Of a stretch of 15,953 nucleotides of DNA, positions 1 through 8,088 are shown piece by piece (within the stretch, counting starts at the first letter, position 1; each line of letters opens with the position of its first letter). Source of the stretch: Proteobacteria bacterium UBA6920 (GTDB taxonomy: Bacteria > Pseudomonadota > Gammaproteobacteria > SG8-11); contig DKAS01000181.1 in NCBI GenBank assembly GCA_002448875.1, positions 1-15,953 of the forward strand, read 5' to 3'. Below the pieces are notes generated by a model. The model searched no databases, had not been told where the DNA came from, and worked only from the letters and a program-made list of their open reading frames with translations. The translations under genes were made by a program, and so were the position numbers.

Positions 1-292
1 CGATGACCTGGTGGATACCGCCGGGACCTTGTGTCAGGCGGCGGCTGCGCTCAAGGCCCATGGCGCCAAACAGGTGGTGGCTTACATCACCCATCCGGTG
101 TTATCGGGCAAGGCGGTGCGCAATATCGAGCAGTCGCAGCTGGATGAACTGGTGGTGACCGATACCATCCCGCTGGCGCCGGAAGCGGCGGCGTGCAAGC
201 GCATTCGGCAATTGAGCATCGCCGAGCTGTTGGGTGAAACCATCCGCCGGGTCAGTAACGAGGAATCCGTCAGTTCGTTGTTTATGGATTAG
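1..292 (+). CDS. prs: Ribose-phosphate pyrophosphokinase (PRPP synthetase), C-terminal part only
   Basis: The reading frame is open from the left edge (first full codon at base 2) to a TAG at 290-292, giving about 96 C-terminal residues. The enzyme makes PRPP from ribose-5-phosphate and ATP in the cytosol, feeding purine, pyrimidine, histidine, tryptophan and NAD synthesis. The fragment opens with the ribose-phosphate binding loop ([10 protein letters not shown]), continues with a THPVLSG segment and a DTIPL strand, and ends in [14 protein letters not shown]. This closely follows my recollection of the end of E. coli Prs. The catalytic N-terminal half lies outside the window. The next gene is rplY, 43 bases after the stop, in the usual gammaproteobacterial order. 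I see no terminator in that gap. Confidence 0.96.
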   Translation, partial: DDLVDTAGTLCQAAAALKAHGAKQVVAYITHPVLSGKAVRNIEQSQLDELVVTDTIPLAPEAAACKRIRQLSIAELLGETIRRVSNEESVSSLFMD

Positions 293-335
293 GGTTTTGT
301 TCTTAAATTGATAGAGAGTAGTGTGGAGAAAGACT

Positions 336-989
336 ATGAGTTCAGTTGATTTTACCGTGGAAGCCCAGGCCTACACGAGCAAAGGGACCGCAGCAGCACG
401 TCGCATGCGCCGCACCGGTCGTGTACCCGGCATCATCTATGGCGGCGGTAATGCGCCCCAGGGATTTTCGGTGGACCATGACGCGTTCATGCACAAACTG
501 GAGCATGAGGCGTTCTATTCCCACATCCTTACTCTGAATCTGGATGGTCAGCAGCAGCAGGTCGTGCTGCGCGGGCTGCAACGGCACCCGGCCCGGCCGC
601 GCCTGCTGCACGTGGATTTCCAGCGCATCAATCCCAACGAAAAGATCCACATGCAGGTGCCGCTGCATTTCGTCGGCGAGGCCAATGCCCCGGGTGTGCG
701 CATCGGCGGCGGTCTGGTGTCGCACCTGCTGTCCAGCATCGATGTGCGCTGCCTGCCGCGCGATCTGCCGGAGTATATCGAGGTGGATCTGTCGAATCTG
801 GAGCTTAACCACTCCGTGCATCTGTCCGATCTGAAACTGCCCGCCGGCGTGGAAATCATTGCGCTGTCCCATGGCGCCGAACACGATCTGCCGGTGGCCA
901 GCGTGCATGGCCGCGGTGCTGAGACCGAAGCTGCTGAAGCCGCACCTGAGGCTGCTGCGGCTGCGCCTGCCGCGCCCGCGGAGAAGTGA
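336..989 (+). CDS. rplY: 50S ribosomal protein L25, long (CTC/TL5) form
   Basis: This is a 217-residue protein of the long L25 class: an N-terminal 5S-rRNA-binding L25 beta-barrel (about residues 5-95), a C-terminal CTC domain (about 100-190), and an Ala/Glu/Pro-rich low-complexity tail (last ~25 residues). Recognisable pieces are ARRMRRTGRVPGIIYGG near the N-terminus, LHVDFQRI in the middle and SHLLSSIDVRCLPRDLPEYI in the second domain. The ATG at 336 is preferred over an in-frame GTG at 321. It has a GGAG at 325-328 seven bases upstream, and its product starts MSSVDFTVEA as expected for the family. It sits between prs and pth, with 32 bases to the pth start. The tail length is variable in the family and is probably disordered. 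Confidence 0.96.
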   Translation: MSSVDFTVEAQAYTSKGTAAARRMRRTGRVPGIIYGGGNAPQGFSVDHDAFMHKLEHEAFYSHILTLNLDGQQQQVVLRGLQRHPARPRLLHVDFQRINPNEKIHMQVPLHFVGEANAPGVRIGGGLVSHLLSSIDVRCLPRDLPEYIEVDLSNLELNHSVHLSDLKLPAGVEIIALSHGAEHDLPVASVHGRGAETEAAEAAPEAAAAAPAAPAEK

Positions 990-1021
990 TCATACTCGGG
1001 CGGACATGATAAGGGCCGGCA

Positions 1022-1624
1022 TTGTCGTCGATCGAGCTCATCGTCGGGCTGGGTAATCCCGGGCCCAAATACGAGGCGACTCGCCACAATGCCGGCTTTT
1101 GGTTCGTCGAGGCCCTGGCTCGCGCCCGGGGGCAGACGTTCAAGCTGGAAAACAAGTATCACGCTGAGCTGGCCCGGGTCGAATCCGGGGCTGGCTCGCT
1201 GTGGCTGCTCAAGCCCAATACCTACATGAATCGCAGTGGCCAGGCGGTGATGGCGCTGGCTGGGTTCTACAAGATTCCGCTGTCCGGTATTCTGGTTGTG
1301 CATGACGAGTTGGATATTCCGCCGGGGACCGTGCGCCTGAAGCAGGGTGGAGGCGCCGGCGGACATAATGGTCTGCGCGATATCATCGCCCAGGGCGGCG
1401 GCAACGATTTCTGGCGTCTGCGCATCGGCATCGGTCATCCCGGCCACGCCAGCGAAGTGACCGATTTCGTGCTGGGCAAGGCGCCGGCGGCTGAGCGCCA
1501 CCTGATCGAGGATGTCATTGCCAGCAGTCTGCAGTATCTGCCGGCCATGCTGGATGGCCAATGGCAGAAGGTGATGAACCACCTGCACAGTATCAAACCC
1601 GCCAGCAAACCTCTTCAAGAGTAG
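1022..1624 (+). CDS. pth: Peptidyl-tRNA hydrolase, TTG start
   Basis: This 200-residue enzyme cleaves the ester bond of peptidyl-tRNAs released by stalled ribosomes, recycling tRNA. All the family's key residues are visible when aligned from memory to E. coli Pth: N12, catalytic H22 (TRHNAGF), M69 and N70 (NTYMNRSG), D95 (VVHDELDIP) and N116 (GGHNGLRDI). The start must be TTG at 1022. An in-frame TAA lies at 1010-1012, no ATG or GTG lies between, and the product then begins directly with the family's IELIVGLGNPG. A modest Shine-Dalgarno-like AAGGG sits at 1011-1015. TTG may keep translation low. ychF follows after 6 bases, so the two are probably co-transcribed. Confidence 0.96.
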   Translation: MSSIELIVGLGNPGPKYEATRHNAGFWFVEALARARGQTFKLENKYHAELARVESGAGSLWLLKPNTYMNRSGQAVMALAGFYKIPLSGILVVHDELDIPPGTVRLKQGGGAGGHNGLRDIIAQGGGNDFWRLRIGIGHPGHASEVTDFVLGKAPAAERHLIEDVIASSLQYLPAMLDGQWQKVMNHLHSIKPASKPLQE

Positions 1625-1630
1625 ACAAGC

Positions 1631-2722
1631 ATGGGAATCAAATGTGGAATCGTCGGTTTGCCTAATGTGGGCAAATCCACCCTGTTCAATGCCTTGACCA
1701 AGGCGGGTATCCAGGCGGAAAACTATCCGTTCTGTACCATCGAGCCCAATGTAGGCATCGTGCCGATGCCCGATCCGCGGCTGGATGCGATCGCCGCTAT
1801 CGTCAAGCCGCAGAAGGTGCTGCCTACTACCATGGAGTTCGTCGATATCGCCGGACTGGTGGCGGGGGCGTCCAAGGGTGAAGGCCTGGGTAACCAGTTT
1901 CTGGCGCATATCCGCGAGACCGATGCCATCGCCCAGGTGGTGCGCTGTTTCGAGGACGACAATATCGTGCATGTGGCGGGGCGCGTGGATCCGGCCAGCG
2001 ATATCGAGGTGATCAATACCGAACTGGCGCTGGCGGATCTGGAAACCGTCGATAAGGCGCTGCTGCGCGCCACCAAAGCGGCGAAAACCGCCGATAAGAA
2101 GGCGCTGACCTACAAAACCCTGCTCGAACAGCTGCGCGCCCACCTCGACCGGGGCGCGCCGGCGCGCACCATGCCGCTGGACGAAGAGCAGCGGCTGGCC
2201 CTGCGCGAACTGCATTTGCTTACCATCAAACCCACCATGTATATCGCCAACGTGGCCGATAACGGCTTCAGCGACAATCCGCTGTTGGACAAGGTGCGCG
2301 CCATTGCCGCCAGCGAAGGCGCCAGCGTGACCCCGGTATGCGCCGCCATCGAGTCGGAACTGGCGGACATGGACGCGGAGGAGCAGAAGATATTTCTTGC
2401 CGATATGGGCCTGGAAGAGCCGGGCTTGAATCGCATCATTCGCGCCGGCTACAAATTGCTGGGGCTGCAGACCTACTTTACCGCCGGCGAAAAGGAAGTG
2501 CGCGCCTGGACGGTGAAGATCGGCGCCCTGGCGCCGCAGGCGGCGGCGGTGATTCATACGGATTTCGAAAAAGGCTTCATCCGCGCCGAAGTCATTGGTT
2601 ATGAGGACTTCATCAGCTGCAAGGGCGAGCAGGGTGCCAAGGATGCGGGTAAATGGCGGCTGGAGGGCAAGGAGTATCCGGTCAAGGACGGCGATGTCAT
2701 GCATTTCCGCTTCAACGTCTGA
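1631..2722 (+). CDS. ychF: Redox-regulated ATPase YchF (OBG family, OLA1-like)
   Basis: This 363-residue P-loop NTPase belongs to the YchF/OLA1 branch of the Obg family, which prefers ATP over GTP, associates with ribosomes and has been linked to oxidative stress. Walker A is GLPNVGKST (residues 9-17). The DIAGLV segment (72-77) is G3, followed by the [10 protein letters not shown] loop. A coiled-coil insert spans roughly 130-200. The C-terminal TGS domain (about 280-363) contains [12 protein letters not shown] and ends MHFRFNV, as in E. coli. The specificity motif is N207-V-A-D210. The family is normally NxxE here, while true GTPases have NKxD (see findings). It is six bases downstream of pth, an arrangement common in gammaproteobacteria. 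Its end faces the convergent membrane-protein gene with 15 bases between, and no hairpin is obvious there. Confidence 0.96.
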   Translation: MGIKCGIVGLPNVGKSTLFNALTKAGIQAENYPFCTIEPNVGIVPMPDPRLDAIAAIVKPQKVLPTTMEFVDIAGLVAGASKGEGLGNQFLAHIRETDAIAQVVRCFEDDNIVHVAGRVDPASDIEVINTELALADLETVDKALLRATKAAKTADKKALTYKTLLEQLRAHLDRGAPARTMPLDEEQRLALRELHLLTIKPTMYIANVADNGFSDNPLLDKVRAIAASEGASVTPVCAAIESELADMDAEEQKIFLADMGLEEPGLNRIIRAGYKLLGLQTYFTAGEKEVRAWTVKIGALAPQAAAVIHTDFEKGFIRAEVIGYEDFISCKGEQGAKDAGKWRLEGKEYPVKDGDVMHFRFNV

Positions 2723-2737
2723 ACGTCCGGGCGGATT

Positions 2738-5700
2738 TCAGTAACCGTCGCTTTCGGCGGCGGTGAATTCGCTGCCCAGCAGCATGCGTTTGACCGCCGC
2801 CTGATCGCGAAACACCGGCATCACATCCGTGCCATAGCCGTGCCAGAGCTGGCGCGCATCATCGACCTCGCCCTCGCTCACCAGGGCGGCCAGGGCCGCG
2901 AACACCACGTATGCATACTGCCGGTCGCTGTAGGTATAGTGCCGTTCGAGAATTTCACGACTGACGCGAACAATGTCTTTATTGTCGGCGACGGCGATCG
3001 CCCGCAACAGGCGCAGCCAGGCCAGCTGCGGCGGCGCCTGACCGGGGCAGGCGCGGGCGCTGGCCGCGCCCAGGATCTGCTGCAGCGGCGGCGGGCTGGC
3101 ATAGGGCAATACTCCCATCGCCACCGTATTGAACAGGCTGTCCACCCAGTACACGTTGTCCATCGACGGCTGGCAGCCGGTCAGCAGTCGCCCGGCGTCG
3201 CTGGCGTAGACCTCGAGTTCGGCGGGCATGTCGGCGACGCTGTCGCCGCGCAGCAGGGCGGTGATCTTGTCGGCGCGGGCGGTGTCGCCGGTAATGTCGA
3301 GAAAGGGAAAATCACTGATCGGATCCATGCTGGTCCGCGGCTGGCCCGTCAGCAGCGTCAGCACCGGCACCGGAAATCTGCGTACGCCCAGCGCATCGCT
3401 GACGCCGGCGCGGAGAAATCTTGCCTGCACGGCGTGCAGATCGACGTAGGGGTGGTAATCGCTGTTGGCCGGTGCCGCCGGACCCGCCAGTACTTCATGC
3501 AGCAGTTTCTTGTTGCCGATCAAACGCAGCTCGAAGTCACGCAGATGATGGATGCCTATCTTCGCCAGTTCTTCGCGTACGCCCGGATCGATAAACAGGC
3601 GGGGTGAAGGCGCGGCGAATTCGCCGTGGCGGCGGGCCAGCAGCAACATATCTATATTGTTCGGCGTCAATACCACATAGTCGTCGAACACCGATTCCAG
3701 GGCTCTAGTAATCGATGCCACGATCTTGGAGTCGATTTCATAAAGTTGCAGCCACTGGACGAATATGCCGTCGTCGCTGAGGTGGCGGCTGACATGCTGA
3801 TAGAATTCCGTGGTGAACAACCCGGCGACGCCGCTGACCCAGGGGTTGGACGGCTCGGACAGGATGATGTCATAGCGTTGTTGGCGGCTGGAGAAAAAAG
3901 TTTTCGCGTCGTCGATGTGCAGGTGGCTGCGCGGATCCTCGTAGGCGCGGGCCACGCGAAACATGAAATGCCGCGCGCCTTCCACCATGGCCTGTTCGAT
4001 TTCCACGGTGTCGACGCGCTGGATGCTGCCGGATGCCAGCATGGCATGGGTGCTGAGTCCGGAACCAAAACCGATGACAGCGGCGCTGCGCGGCTGGTAG
4101 ATATAGGCCAGCGGCGACAGCGCCGCCAGCACCATGGTCGGTTCGTCGCCGCCGAAGATCGGCAGCGGACCGCTGTAGATGGCGGCGTCGGTTTTGCCGT
4201 TGGTGCGAATCGCCCGCAGATCGGAGGCGTGCTGAATGACGTCGATGGATGCGGTTTTACCGTCGCGGTGGAACAGCAGCTGGTCGTCGGTGGCCGACAG
4301 CATCTGGCCTTCACGGTAGGTGCCGGAAGCCATGCGCAATCCGTCCGGTTGCGCGCTGGTCAAAATCAGCGCCAGTACGACGCTGGTGGCCAAGGCGCCG
4401 CGTACGGGGAAGCGGCGCCCGGTATGGCGTTGCAGGTGCCACCACAGACCGAATCCCAGGGCAATGTCAATGGCGGCGCCGGCGGCCAGCAGCCATTTGA
4501 TGCCCAGCAGGGGCAGGCCCAGGTGCACGGCGAAAAACACCCCGGTAATCGCGCCGACGGTGTTGGCCGCGTAGACGCCGCCGATGGCGGCTTCACCGTG
4601 GCCGCGATCCAGCAGGGTGTAGGTGAGCAGGGGCAGGGTCATGCCGGCGCAGATGGTTGCCGGCAGCATCACTGCCAGGGCGATGCCGTGGCCGACGGTG
4701 TTGAACCAGAGATAACCAGCGTAGGATTTGCCCACCGTTTGCATCAGCCAGTGCATGATATCGAAGGTCTGGTTGTAGAGCAGCAGGGTGGCGGCGGCCA
4801 GCAGGCCCATGACCACCTGCACCGCGGCGAGAAAGGCCAGCAGGTTGCCGATGCGCTGGATGCGCCGCCGTATCCACCATCCACCCAGCGCCAGACCGAG
4901 GATGAATGCGCTGAGCATCAGCTCGAAGGAATGCGTGGCGCTGCCCATCACCAGGCTGAGCATGCGTATCCAGGCGATTTCATAGATGAATGACGCGCCG
5001 CCGGTGAGCAGCGCGATCGCCAGCAGCAGGCGCGCGTTGCCAGCCGCGCGCTGTGACGCCGCCGCCGGTCTGGGCGCGGCTGGCGGTTCAGCGGCGCGCG
5101 TCTGCAGGTAGCCCGCCAGCGCCGCAACCAGAAGATTGAGGGCGCCGGCGGTGCGCAGCGTGCCGGGCAGGCCGAACCAGTCGATGAGCAGAAAGCCGGA
5201 TGCCAGCACGCCAACCGCGGCGCCGATGCTGTTGCTGAAGTACAGCGTGGCGATGATGCCGCCGGAGGTGTCGGGAAAGCGCCGGATCACGCCGGCGCTC
5301 AGCAATGGAAAGGTCATGCCCAGCAGGACCGACTGCGGCAGAATCAACAGCGCGCTGGCCGCCCATTTATAGGCGCTGATGGCCAGGGGTGCGCCCAGGG
5401 CGGGCAGGATGACATCGTAGGCGTGACTGACGGCGGTGGTGAAGATATCGTGGAAGATCAGGGCCAGCAGACCGATGAGCCCTTCGACGATGGCGTAACC
5501 GAGGATTAGCCGGCGCCAGCGCTGGCCCCAGCGGGCGCAGACCCAGGAGCCCAGTGCCATGCCGCCCATGAAAATCCCCAGGACCAGGGTTTGGGCGTAG
5601 GCGGCGTGACCAAGAAAGAGCTTCAGATAGTGGGTCCAGATGGATTCATAGATCAATCCTGCAAATCCGGACAGGGTGAAAAGATAAAAGAAAACCGTCG

Positions 5701-5740
5701 GTGCGCCAATCAGCCGTAAAACTGTTTCCTCCCGAAACAC
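2738..5740 (-). CDS. Polytopic membrane protein fused to a spermidine-synthase-like (SpeE-fold) domain
   Basis: This 1000-residue protein has two parts. Residues 1-465 are very hydrophobic, with roughly 12-14 membrane segments in two similar halves: GFAGLIYESIW (26-35) recurs as ASFIYEIAWIR (249-259), and GIFMGGMALGSW resembles FILGLALGGWW. Residues 485-770 form a Rossmann methyltransferase/aminopropyltransferase fold: the SAM-type loop IGFGSG (556-561), acidic E580 (VEIEQ), D611 in IDDAKTFF, and SEPSNPW (628-634) where polyamine synthases have a DSTDP-type motif. The last ~210 residues look soluble and helical. Similar proteins are annotated as fused MFS/spermidine synthase, with function unproven. 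The start is GTG (5738-5740) with GAGG six bases upstream. It is convergent with ychF and divergent from the lipoprotein gene. The altered catalytic motif makes ordinary spermidine synthesis doubtful. Confidence 0.88.
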   Translation of the reverse strand: MFREETVLRLIGAPTVFFYLFTLSGFAGLIYESIWTHYLKLFLGHAAYAQTLVLGIFMGGMALGSWVCARWGQRWRRLILGYAIVEGLIGLLALIFHDIFTTAVSHAYDVILPALGAPLAISAYKWAASALLILPQSVLLGMTFPLLSAGVIRRFPDTSGGIIATLYFSNSIGAAVGVLASGFLLIDWFGLPGTLRTAGALNLLVAALAGYLQTRAAEPPAAPRPAAASQRAAGNARLLLAIALLTGGASFIYEIAWIRMLSLVMGSATHSFELMLSAFILGLALGGWWIRRRIQRIGNLLAFLAAVQVVMGLLAAATLLLYNQTFDIMHWLMQTVGKSYAGYLWFNTVGHGIALAVMLPATICAGMTLPLLTYTLLDRGHGEAAIGGVYAANTVGAITGVFFAVHLGLPLLGIKWLLAAGAAIDIALGFGLWWHLQRHTGRRFPVRGALATSVVLALILTSAQPDGLRMASGTYREGQMLSATDDQLLFHRDGKTASIDVIQHASDLRAIRTNGKTDAAIYSGPLPIFGGDEPTMVLAALSPLAYIYQPRSAAVIGFGSGLSTHAMLASGSIQRVDTVEIEQAMVEGARHFMFRVARAYEDPRSHLHIDDAKTFFSSRQQRYDIILSEPSNPWVSGVAGLFTTEFYQHVSRHLSDDGIFVQWLQLYEIDSKIVASITRALESVFDDYVVLTPNNIDMLLLARRHGEFAAPSPRLFIDPGVREELAKIGIHHLRDFELRLIGNKKLLHEVLAGPAAPANSDYHPYVDLHAVQARFLRAGVSDALGVRRFPVPVLTLLTGQPRTSMDPISDFPFLDITGDTARADKITALLRGDSVADMPAELEVYASDAGRLLTGCQPSMDNVYWVDSLFNTVAMGVLPYASPPPLQQILGAASARACPGQAPPQLAWLRLLRAIAVADNKDIVRVSREILERHYTYSDRQYAYVVFAALAALVSEGEVDDARQLWHGYGTDVMPVFRDQAAVKRMLLGSEFTAAESDGY

Positions 5741-5778
5741 GCAAATCCTCGACCATTGTTCGATGAATACAGAACGCC

Positions 5779-5808
5779 ATTATAAGGCAATTTCGCCGGT
5801 CAGGCGAA
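5779..5808 (-). promoter_or_regulatory. Probable sigma70 promoter of the membrane/SpeE-like gene
   Basis: On the minus strand a perfect TATAAT lies at 5784-5779. Eighteen bases upstream is only a weak -35 match, TTCGCC at 5808-5803. Transcription would begin near 5772, leaving a leader of about 30 bases before the GTG start at 5740. The perfect -10 in this GC-rich setting is the main evidence. Confidence 0.5.
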
Positions 5809-5881
5809 GGCCTCCCGTTGACGGATTACACCGCCGGTGGATTTCGGGTTATGCTGGCGGCATGATTGCGGGGACCGGGCT

Positions 5882-6790
5882 ATGGCAAAGTTGATCTGGA
5901 TGCGGCGCTGGCCGCTGCTGCTGCTCGCCGGTTTGCTGGTGACCGGTTGCGGCATGAAGTTCGTGTACAACAAGCTGGATTGGTTGATCCCGTTGTGGAT
6001 TTCCACTTACGTCACCCTTGACGATGCGCAGAAAACCCAGCTCGATCAGCGTCTGGCGCGCGTCCTGGAGTGGCATCGGCATCAGCAGCTTGCGCAATAC
6101 GTGGCATTGATCCGGCGCATCCAGCAGGCGGTGGGCGACGGTCTGGACGAGGCCGCGATCGAGGCTTTATTCGCGGCCGGCGAAGCTTATTGGCGCGCTC
6201 TGCAGGAAAAAGTTACACCCGATGTGGCGGATATTCTGCGCACCACCAGCGCGTCGCAGCGGCAGGAAATCTATGACAAGTTCAGCGATTCGAACGCCGA
6301 ATTTCGCGCCAAGTATTTCGGTCTGACCGAGGAAAAGCGCATCGCCAGAAGCATGGACGACATGACGGATCACTTTGAGACCTGGCTGGGGGATCTCAAC
6401 GAGCCGCAGCGCCAGGCGGTCGCCGAGTTCGTACGCAGCTATTACCCGATCCATGAGTTGCGTTACAAGCTGCGCCAGAACGTGCAACTGGAGCTGCGTT
6501 CCATTCTCGAGGCGGAGCTGTCGCCCGTCCAATTTCAGCAACGTATCGCTACCCTGCTGTTGCATCAGGAAAATTTCTACCCTCTGGGGTACGACGACAA
6601 GCTGGCGGCCAATCGCCGCCTGCTGGTGGCGCTCATCGCCCGGGTGATGCGTCAGCGTGACGCCGAACAGACCGCGCATCTGATGCATGAGCTGGACAGC
6701 TATGCGGCCAGTTTTCAGGAGTTGTCCCTGCTTGCCCGGGTTGGTACCGTCCCGGCGCCGGGGCGGCAAGTGGCTGGTGCGGGCACGTAA
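5882..6790 (+). CDS. DUF6279-type lipoprotein
   Basis: This 302-residue predicted lipoprotein has a short Lys/Arg-containing signal peptide (MAKLIWMRRW), a hydrophobic run and the lipobox VTGC, with C23 as the lipidated residue. The mature protein continues MKFVYNKLDWLIPLW and is then almost wholly alpha-helical and charged. LDDAQKTQLDQRLARVLEWHR follows the lipobox region, and later come FETWLGDLNEPQRQAVAEFV and a repeated EEKR/EPQR type helix. This pattern matches the family I know as DUF6279, whose function is unknown. An in-frame GTG at 5837 would add 15 residues that spoil the signal peptide, so the ATG at 5882 is preferred; GGGGA nearby is a weak ribosome site. With glycine next to the Cys at +2, outer-membrane sorting is likely. 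A membrane-protein gene follows after 63 bases. Confidence 0.8.
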   Translation: MAKLIWMRRWPLLLLAGLLVTGCGMKFVYNKLDWLIPLWISTYVTLDDAQKTQLDQRLARVLEWHRHQQLAQYVALIRRIQQAVGDGLDEAAIEALFAAGEAYWRALQEKVTPDVADILRTTSASQRQEIYDKFSDSNAEFRAKYFGLTEEKRIARSMDDMTDHFETWLGDLNEPQRQAVAEFVRSYYPIHELRYKLRQNVQLELRSILEAELSPVQFQQRIATLLLHQENFYPLGYDDKLAANRRLLVALIARVMRQRDAEQTAHLMHELDSYAASFQELSLLARVGTVPAPGRQVAGAGT

Positions 6791-6804
6791 TTGCCCGACA
6801 ATGC

Positions 6805-6813
6805 TGGTATCAT
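6805..6813 (+). promoter_or_regulatory. Possible extended -10 promoter before the six-helix membrane protein
   Basis: TGgTATCAT (6805-6813) fits an extended -10 element (TGn plus a 5-of-6 match to TATAAT). No good -35 sits at the right distance, though extended -10 promoters can do without one. Transcription would begin near 6820, about 34 bases before the GTG at 6854. This would let the membrane-protein gene be expressed separately from the lipoprotein gene. Confidence 0.35.
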
Positions 6814-6853
6814 CAGGCTACGAGTAAACCCGCAACTTCGGAGGGCGTCCCCC

Positions 6854-7567
6854 GTGATCCAAGATAAATTTGGTAAGTCCCTGTTTATCCTTGGCGTATT
6901 GGTAATGATTCTGGCCGTCGTTCTGGGCATGAACATCGATAGTAACGCGAGCAACATGGGTATCGAGGCCATGAAGAAAACCGACGCCAGCCTGCTGGCG
7001 TTGCTCATGGTCTTTGCCTTTGCTTTTCCCCTGGGAGTGGTGCTGCTGGCGGTGGGGGCGGTGATGATTGGGGGCAAGATGTTTTCCCGCTATACCAATC
7101 TACTGCTCGGCTCAGGGCTGCTGGTCAGTCTGGTAGTGCTGGTGCCGATGCTGTTCACCCGGGAAATGAGCACCTTGTATTTCGGCGCCGGCGGGGTGAG
7201 TATCCTGACCCTGATCGTGATTGCCGCCTGGTTCTGGAGTCAGTACCGGCTGAATCTGATCGAACGGGAGCGCGATATTCTCGATATCAAGGGTGTCGGT
7301 TACCTGTGTTTTGCCCTGGCGGCGTGGAATCTTTGTGGTTTTGCCGGCATGCCGAGTTTCGCCCTGTTTCCCGCCAAGATGATCGAATACGGGGCCCGGC
7401 CCTTCGCCATCGGCCAACTCAAGGCGATTATGGCGTACCTGGTGCTGGGCTGGGCGGCCACCGCCTACGGCTACTATCGCGCGGCCGCTCAGGTGCGGCA
7501 GATTTCCCATCGGACTTCCGGTGTGTTTACCGCGGAATCCCTGGGGCAGCGGGGGCGGGGCCGCTGA
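6854..7567 (+). CDS. Unrecognised six-helix inner-membrane protein
   Basis: I do not recognise the family. The product has 237 residues with six clear hydrophobic segments, roughly at residues 8-27, 45-73, 79-100, 108-128, 146-165 and 187-208. It ends in a basic cytoplasmic-looking tail with Arg/Gly repeats (GQRGRGR). A charged stretch, IERERDILDIKG, links helices 4 and 5. No catalytic, metal-binding or transport signature stands out. The frame is open from 6791, but the GTG at 6854 is chosen because a strong GGAGGG (6840-6845) lies eight bases upstream and the first hydrophobic helix begins soon after. It follows the lipoprotein gene on the same strand, and the MarR gene lies 59 bases downstream. 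The product is certain as a gene but unknown in role. Confidence 0.75.
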   Translation: MIQDKFGKSLFILGVLVMILAVVLGMNIDSNASNMGIEAMKKTDASLLALLMVFAFAFPLGVVLLAVGAVMIGGKMFSRYTNLLLGSGLLVSLVVLVPMLFTREMSTLYFGAGGVSILTLIVIAAWFWSQYRLNLIERERDILDIKGVGYLCFALAAWNLCGFAGMPSFALFPAKMIEYGARPFAIGQLKAIMAYLVLGWAATAYGYYRAAAQVRQISHRTSGVFTAESLGQRGRGR

Positions 7568-7580
7568 TTCCTGAATTAAA

Positions 7581-7618
7581 GTCAACCTGGTTGACTAAGT
7601 AGTCTCGTTGTTGGACTA
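7581..7618 (+). promoter_or_regulatory. Nested palindromes and possible promoter before the MarR-family gene
   Basis: A perfect palindrome GTCAACC-T-GGTTGAC occupies 7581-7595. It overlaps GACTA-AG-TAGTC (7593-7604), whose right arm TAGTC can also pair with GACTA at 7614-7618. MarR-type repressors bind palindromes like these and usually control their own gene, so an autoregulatory operator is likely. TTGACT (7591-7596) and TATATT (7617-7622) resemble -35 and -10 boxes, but their 20-base spacing is long. The operator would cover the -35 box. Confidence 0.5.
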
Positions 7619-7626
7619 TATTTGCC

Positions 7627-8088
7627 ATGGAATGGCATCGACAACCCACGGGGCGACTCCTGCTGCTGGCTTTTCAGGCCTTTGAACGACGCCTGTTAGC
7701 GGCGCTGCGACGGGCCGGGCACGGAGCGGTGAGCTTGTCCCATCTCAATGTTTTTCGCCACCTTTCCGCCGAAGGCTGCAGTCTGGTTCAATTGGCCGCC
7801 GCCGTCGGGTTGAGTAAGCAGGCCGTGGGCAAAATCGTGGCAGAGCTGGCAGCGCTGGACTATGTGGTGCTGACAGCGGACGAGCGGGATGCCCGGGCCA
7901 AGCGCGTCCGGTTTTCTGCGCGCGGCTCGCAGCTGGCGCACACCGTCCAGGAAACGGTGCGGTTGATGGAACGGGAGTATCTGTCTCTGCTGGCCGACGA
8001 CTACCATCGTCTGCGGCGCAGCTTGCGGTGCGTATTGCAGTCGGAACCGGGGCGGCAGGGAGACGCTTGGGGCGATAACCCGGCCTAA
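7627..8088 (+). CDS. MarR-family winged-helix transcriptional regulator
   Basis: This 153-residue protein has the MarR layout. An N-terminal dimerisation helix (about 9-30) is followed by a winged helix-turn-helix: SLSHLNVFRHLSAEG, then LVQLAAAVGLSKQAVGKIVAEL (53-74) with recognition helix around SKQAVGKIVAEL. The wing is DERDARAKRVRFSARG (85-100), where Asp and Arg residues are typical. A C-terminal helix (about 102-135) completes the dimer interface. MarR proteins bind palindromic DNA as dimers and release it on binding small aromatic ligands or on oxidation; the ligand here is unknown. The ATG at 7627 is the first start after an in-frame TAG at 7600-7602, yet no Shine-Dalgarno sequence precedes it. 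Targets could be itself and perhaps neighbours, but none is shown by the sequence. Confidence 0.85.
   Translation: MEWHRQPTGRLLLLAFQAFERRLLAALRRAGHGAVSLSHLNVFRHLSAEGCSLVQLAAAVGLSKQAVGKIVAELAALDYVVLTADERDARAKRVRFSARGSQLAHTVQETVRLMEREYLSLLADDYHRLRRSLRCVLQSEPGRQGDAWGDNPA

Noticed and set aside
548..2704. A 718-codon open frame on the minus strand opposite rplY, pth and ychF
   Set aside because: It lies entirely opposite three clearly recognised genes. Its product is His/Arg/Gln-rich with no family resemblance, a usual by-product of GC-rich codon bias.
3626..4993. A 455-codon open frame on the plus strand opposite the membrane/SpeE-like gene
   Set aside because: The product is low-complexity (Gly, Gln, His rich) and antisense to a protein with strong motifs and membrane segments.
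5818..5855. TTGACG and TATGCT as a promoter of the lipoprotein gene
   Set aside because: The 26-base spacing between the boxes is too long for sigma70, and no better pairing is visible.
6791..6853. N-terminal extension of the six-helix protein
   Set aside because: The GTG at 6854 has a strong GGAGGG at the right distance, while the upstream part would start at TTG with no ribosome site and carries the possible promoter.
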